Positions 6,818 through 8,575 of a stretch of 8,575 bases of DNA are shown here, piece after piece. The notes under the pieces were generated by a model, which worked only from the letters and a program-made list of their open reading frames with translations, searched no databases and was not told where the DNA came from. Positions within the stretch are counted from its first letter, which is position 1; the number at the start of each line of letters is the position of its first letter. The position numbers and the translations under genes are program-made. The stretch is from Bacillota bacterium (GTDB lineage: Bacteria; Bacillota; Sulfobacillia; RBS10-35; JAJYVM01), in contig JAJYVM010000149.1 of the NCBI GenBank assembly GCA_021792015.1, positions 1-8,575 of the forward strand, read 5' to 3'.

Positions 6818-7677
6818 CGCCGCACGTTCAAGACCATGACCGCGAACAGCACCGTCAGGTAGAGAAGGGAGAAACGGAAGGTCCGCCGCGCCCATTTGAC
6901 CTCAGGGGCCTGCTCCCGCAGCTGGATCAGCACGTAGCCGATGAACACCAGCCCCAGGACCCAGGCCGCCACAAAGTAGTACGGCCCGACGACCTTGGTC
7001 CAGTAGAGCAGGAGCGAGACGGCGAGGAGCACCACCGTGTACCCGAGCGACTGCCACTTGGTCGTCAGCTCGCCCCGCACCACGGGCATCATCGGGATGC
7101 CGGCCCGACGGTAGTCGTCCTGCTTGAAGAGCGCGAGCGCCCAGAAGTGCGGCGGCGTCCAGAACAGGATGATCAGGAACATCAGGATGGCGGCCAGGCT
7201 GAGCTGGCCCGTGACCGCCGCCCAACCCACCAGGGGAGGGAAGGCGCCCGCGCCGCCCCCGATGACGATGTTTTGCGGCGTCCGCCGCTTGAGCCACATC
7301 GTATACACGAAGACGTAGTAGATGAAGCCGGCCAGGGCCAGGGCCGCCGCCAGCAGGTTGACAGCCCGCCACAGCAGGACAAATGACGCGAGCTCCATGG
7401 CGAAGCCCACGATGAGCGCGGTCTCCGCCCGCATGCGCCCAGCGGGGATGGGACGGCCGCGCGTGCGGGCCATCACCCCGTCGATGTCGCGGTCGTACCA
7501 CATGTTCACGGCATTGGCGCCGCCGCAGGACAGGAACAGCCCCAGCAGCGCCAGCACGCTCACGCCGACCGGCGGCAGACCGCCGTGCGCCACAATCATG
7601 GCGCAGTAGCCGGTGATGAGCAGCAGCAGGATGATGCGGGGCTTGGTCAGCGCAAGGTAGTCGGACAGGGTCCCCAC
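6814..7677 (-). CDS. ctaB: Protoheme IX farnesyltransferase (heme O synthase)
   Basis: Encodes 287 residues of the UbiA prenyltransferase superfamily, a multi-helix membrane enzyme that adds a farnesyl group to heme b to make heme O, the precursor of heme A for the oxidase encoded upstream. The protein opens with LTKPRI and carries the Asp-rich motif N58-x-x-YDRDID (61-66) running into ARTRGRP. Later come the conserved KRRTPQNIVIGG, FWTPPHFWALAL and AGIPMMPVV segments. The start is a GTG at 7677, chosen because it places LTKPR at the usual distance from the N-terminus and lies 19 bases after the subunit IV stop; a GCGGGG lies a few bases upstream. Longer in-frame versions reach into the previous gene and read as Ser/Trp/Arg-rich nonsense. 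The stop overlaps the DUF420 start. No ctaA (heme A synthase) is visible in the window. Confidence 0.94.
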   Translation of the reverse strand: MGTLSDYLALTKPRIILLLLITGYCAMIVAHGGLPPVGVSVLALLGLFLSCGGANAVNMWYDRDIDGVMARTRGRPIPAGRMRAETALIVGFAMELASFVLLWRAVNLLAAALALAGFIYYVFVYTMWLKRRTPQNIVIGGGAGAFPPLVGWAAVTGQLSLAAILMFLIILFWTPPHFWALALFKQDDYRRAGIPMMPVVRGELTTKWQSLGYTVVLLAVSLLLYWTKVVGPYYFVAAWVLGLVFIGYVLIQLREQAPEVKWARRTFRFSLLYLTVLFAVMVLNVRR

Positions 7678-7696
7678 CGGCGTCCCCGCTTTCCGA

Positions 7697-7999
7697 TCAA
7701 GTCTGCCACATGAGGACCATGGCGGTGAAAATGATGGTGATCGCCAGCAGCCCACCGGCCACGAAGAAGATCGCGTAGAGGCGGCGGCCATGGTTCAGAT
7801 GCATCCACACGTCCGCCTGCAGATACACCTGCACCGCCGCCAGGACGACCACGATCGGGACCAGGATCGCCACCGGCACCCCGGCGTACGCCAGCGCCAG
7901 CACGATGATCGTCAGGACGCCAAGGGTGATTCCAACGACGACGTAGGACCGAGTCACTCCGCCGCCGCTCTGGCTCGGCGGCTCGTGCGCGTCGGCCAT
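7697..7999 (-). CDS. Cytochrome c oxidase subunit IV (prokaryotic type)
   Basis: Encodes 100 residues: a short hydrophilic N-terminus rich in Gly/Ser/Pro, then three membrane helices at about 19-40, 42-62 and 74-97. Between helices 2 and 3 sits QADVWMHLNHGRR (61-73), which resembles the FMHLK-type segment of bacterial oxidase subunit IV (CtaF/CyoD-like). The small size, three helices and place directly after subunit III fit that family. The subunit packs against the oxidase core and is thought to aid assembly or stability; it has no redox centre. The ATG at 7999 lies 2 bases past the subunit III stop, so translation is probably coupled. A longer in-frame reading upstream overlaps the subunit III gene and is not credible. 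Confidence 0.85.
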   Translation of the reverse strand: MADAHEPPSQSGGGVTRSYVVVGITLGVLTIIVLALAYAGVPVAILVPIVVVLAAVQVYLQADVWMHLNHGRRLYAIFFVAGGLLAITIIFTAMVLMWQT

Positions 8000-8001
8000 G
8001 G

Positions 8002-8575
8002 CTAGGTCAGCACCCCCACCAGATAGACCAGCGAGAAGATCAGGATCCAGACCACGTCGACGAAGTGCCAGTAAAGGGCCGCGGTCTCGAACCGCACCGT
8101 CTGCTTGGCGTCCAGATCCTTGGCCCTGTACGAGTAAATGATGAGCGCGGTGATCCACGCCGCCCCGAAACTCACGTGCAGTCCGTGGAAGCCGACCAGC
8201 ACATAGAAGCAGGCGGCGAAGAGGCTGGTGTTCAGGTGCAGGCCGGCCGCCCAGTAACTCGAGAACTCGTGCACCTGCATCCCGACGAAGGTCAGGCCGA
8301 GAAACAGCGTCAGGTACAGCCAGCGGCGCATCGTGCGGATCTCGCCGCGGCCCATCGCCTGCACGCCGAGGCCCATCGTCAGGCTGCTCGAGAGGAGCAC
8401 GAAGGTCAGGACCGCGGAGTACGGGATGTCAAAGAGCTGCCGCGGGCCGAGGGCGCCGATGTCGCGCCCGTGCAGGGCCAGGTAGGTCCCGATCAAGCTG
8501 GAGAAGAAGACGCACTCCGAGCCCAGGAACATCCAGAACCCGAGACGCTGGTTCTCGACGATCAGGCCGTGGCCC
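8002..8575 (-). CDS. ctaE: Cytochrome c oxidase subunit III, partial (5' end beyond window)
   Basis: The frame stays open to the right edge, so the gene begins outside; 190 residues are visible and probably only a short N-terminus is missing. The visible start, ENQRLGFWMFLGSE (residues 7-20), matches the helix-1 region of subunit III, with E20 the conserved membrane glutamate. Further on are the family motifs GFHGLHVSFG and YWHFVDVVWI near the C-terminus. About five membrane helices suggest the five-helix form found in caa3-type oxidases rather than the seven-helix mitochondrial form. The ATG at 8532 inside the visible part is not the start because conserved residues lie upstream of it. Subunit III carries no metal; it stabilises the core and lipid/oxygen channel. 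Subunits I and II are expected just beyond the right edge. Confidence 0.93.
   Translation of the reverse strand, partial: GHGLIVENQRLGFWMFLGSECVFFSSLIGTYLALHGRDIGALGPRQLFDIPYSAVLTFVLLSSSLTMGLGVQAMGRGEIRTMRRWLYLTLFLGLTFVGMQVHEFSSYWAAGLHLNTSLFAACFYVLVGFHGLHVSFGAAWITALIIYSYRAKDLDAKQTVRFETAALYWHFVDVVWILIFSLVYLVGVLT

Noticed and set aside
6818..6895. N-terminal extension of the DUF420 protein
   Set aside because: It would overlap ctaB in another frame by about 80 bases; the ATG in the ATGA overlap gives the family-like N-terminus.

Overview
The window is 8,575 bases of GC-rich bacterial DNA. Every convincing gene is on the minus strand, so transcription runs from high to low coordinates. Read in that direction it holds three blocks. 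(1) At 8575-6368 is an aa3/caa3-type cytochrome c oxidase block: subunit III (5' end cut by the window edge), a small subunit IV, heme O synthase (CtaB) and a DUF420 (YozB/CtaM-type) assembly protein. They are spaced 2 bp, 19 bp and a 4-base ATGA overlap apart, as in one operon. (2) At 5812-1872 are two half-size ABC exporter genes joined by a stop/start overlap. Their ATPase motifs complement each other as in heterodimeric multidrug-type exporters (BmrC/BmrD, LmrC/LmrD, TM287/288). (3) At 1688-1 are a RecF/OLD-like AAA (AAA_21) ATPase and, overlapping it by GTGA, a TOPRIM/DUF4276-like protein that runs off the left edge. This pair looks like a defence or DNA-processing module.

Between blocks 1 and 2 lie 555 bases with no recognisable gene (5813-6367). 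They are extremely GC-rich and contain a 41-bp-period tandem repeat whose two units each form a GC stem around a GAGGTG loop. Between blocks 2 and 3 a shorter spacer (1689-1871) carries a plausible sigma70-type promoter for the ATPase pair.

Organism: a free-living, aerobically respiring, high-GC bacterium. The oxidase order (III, IV, ctaB, DUF420) and the ABC pair would suit lineages such as Chloroflexota, Methylomirabilota/Rokubacteria or Armatimonadota-like groups, but nothing here fixes the phylum. Lines sampled by hand are about 57-58% G+C in the ATPase/TOPRIM block, 62-82% in the other genes and 83% in the repeat spacer. That agrees with separate acquisition of the left-hand module.

How the genes work together: CtaB makes heme O, the precursor of heme A, for the oxidase whose subunits III and IV are encoded upstream, and the DUF420 protein probably helps mature it. 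The ABC pair should form one membrane exporter of unknown substrate. The ATPase and TOPRIM-like proteins should form one complex, unrelated in function to the rest.
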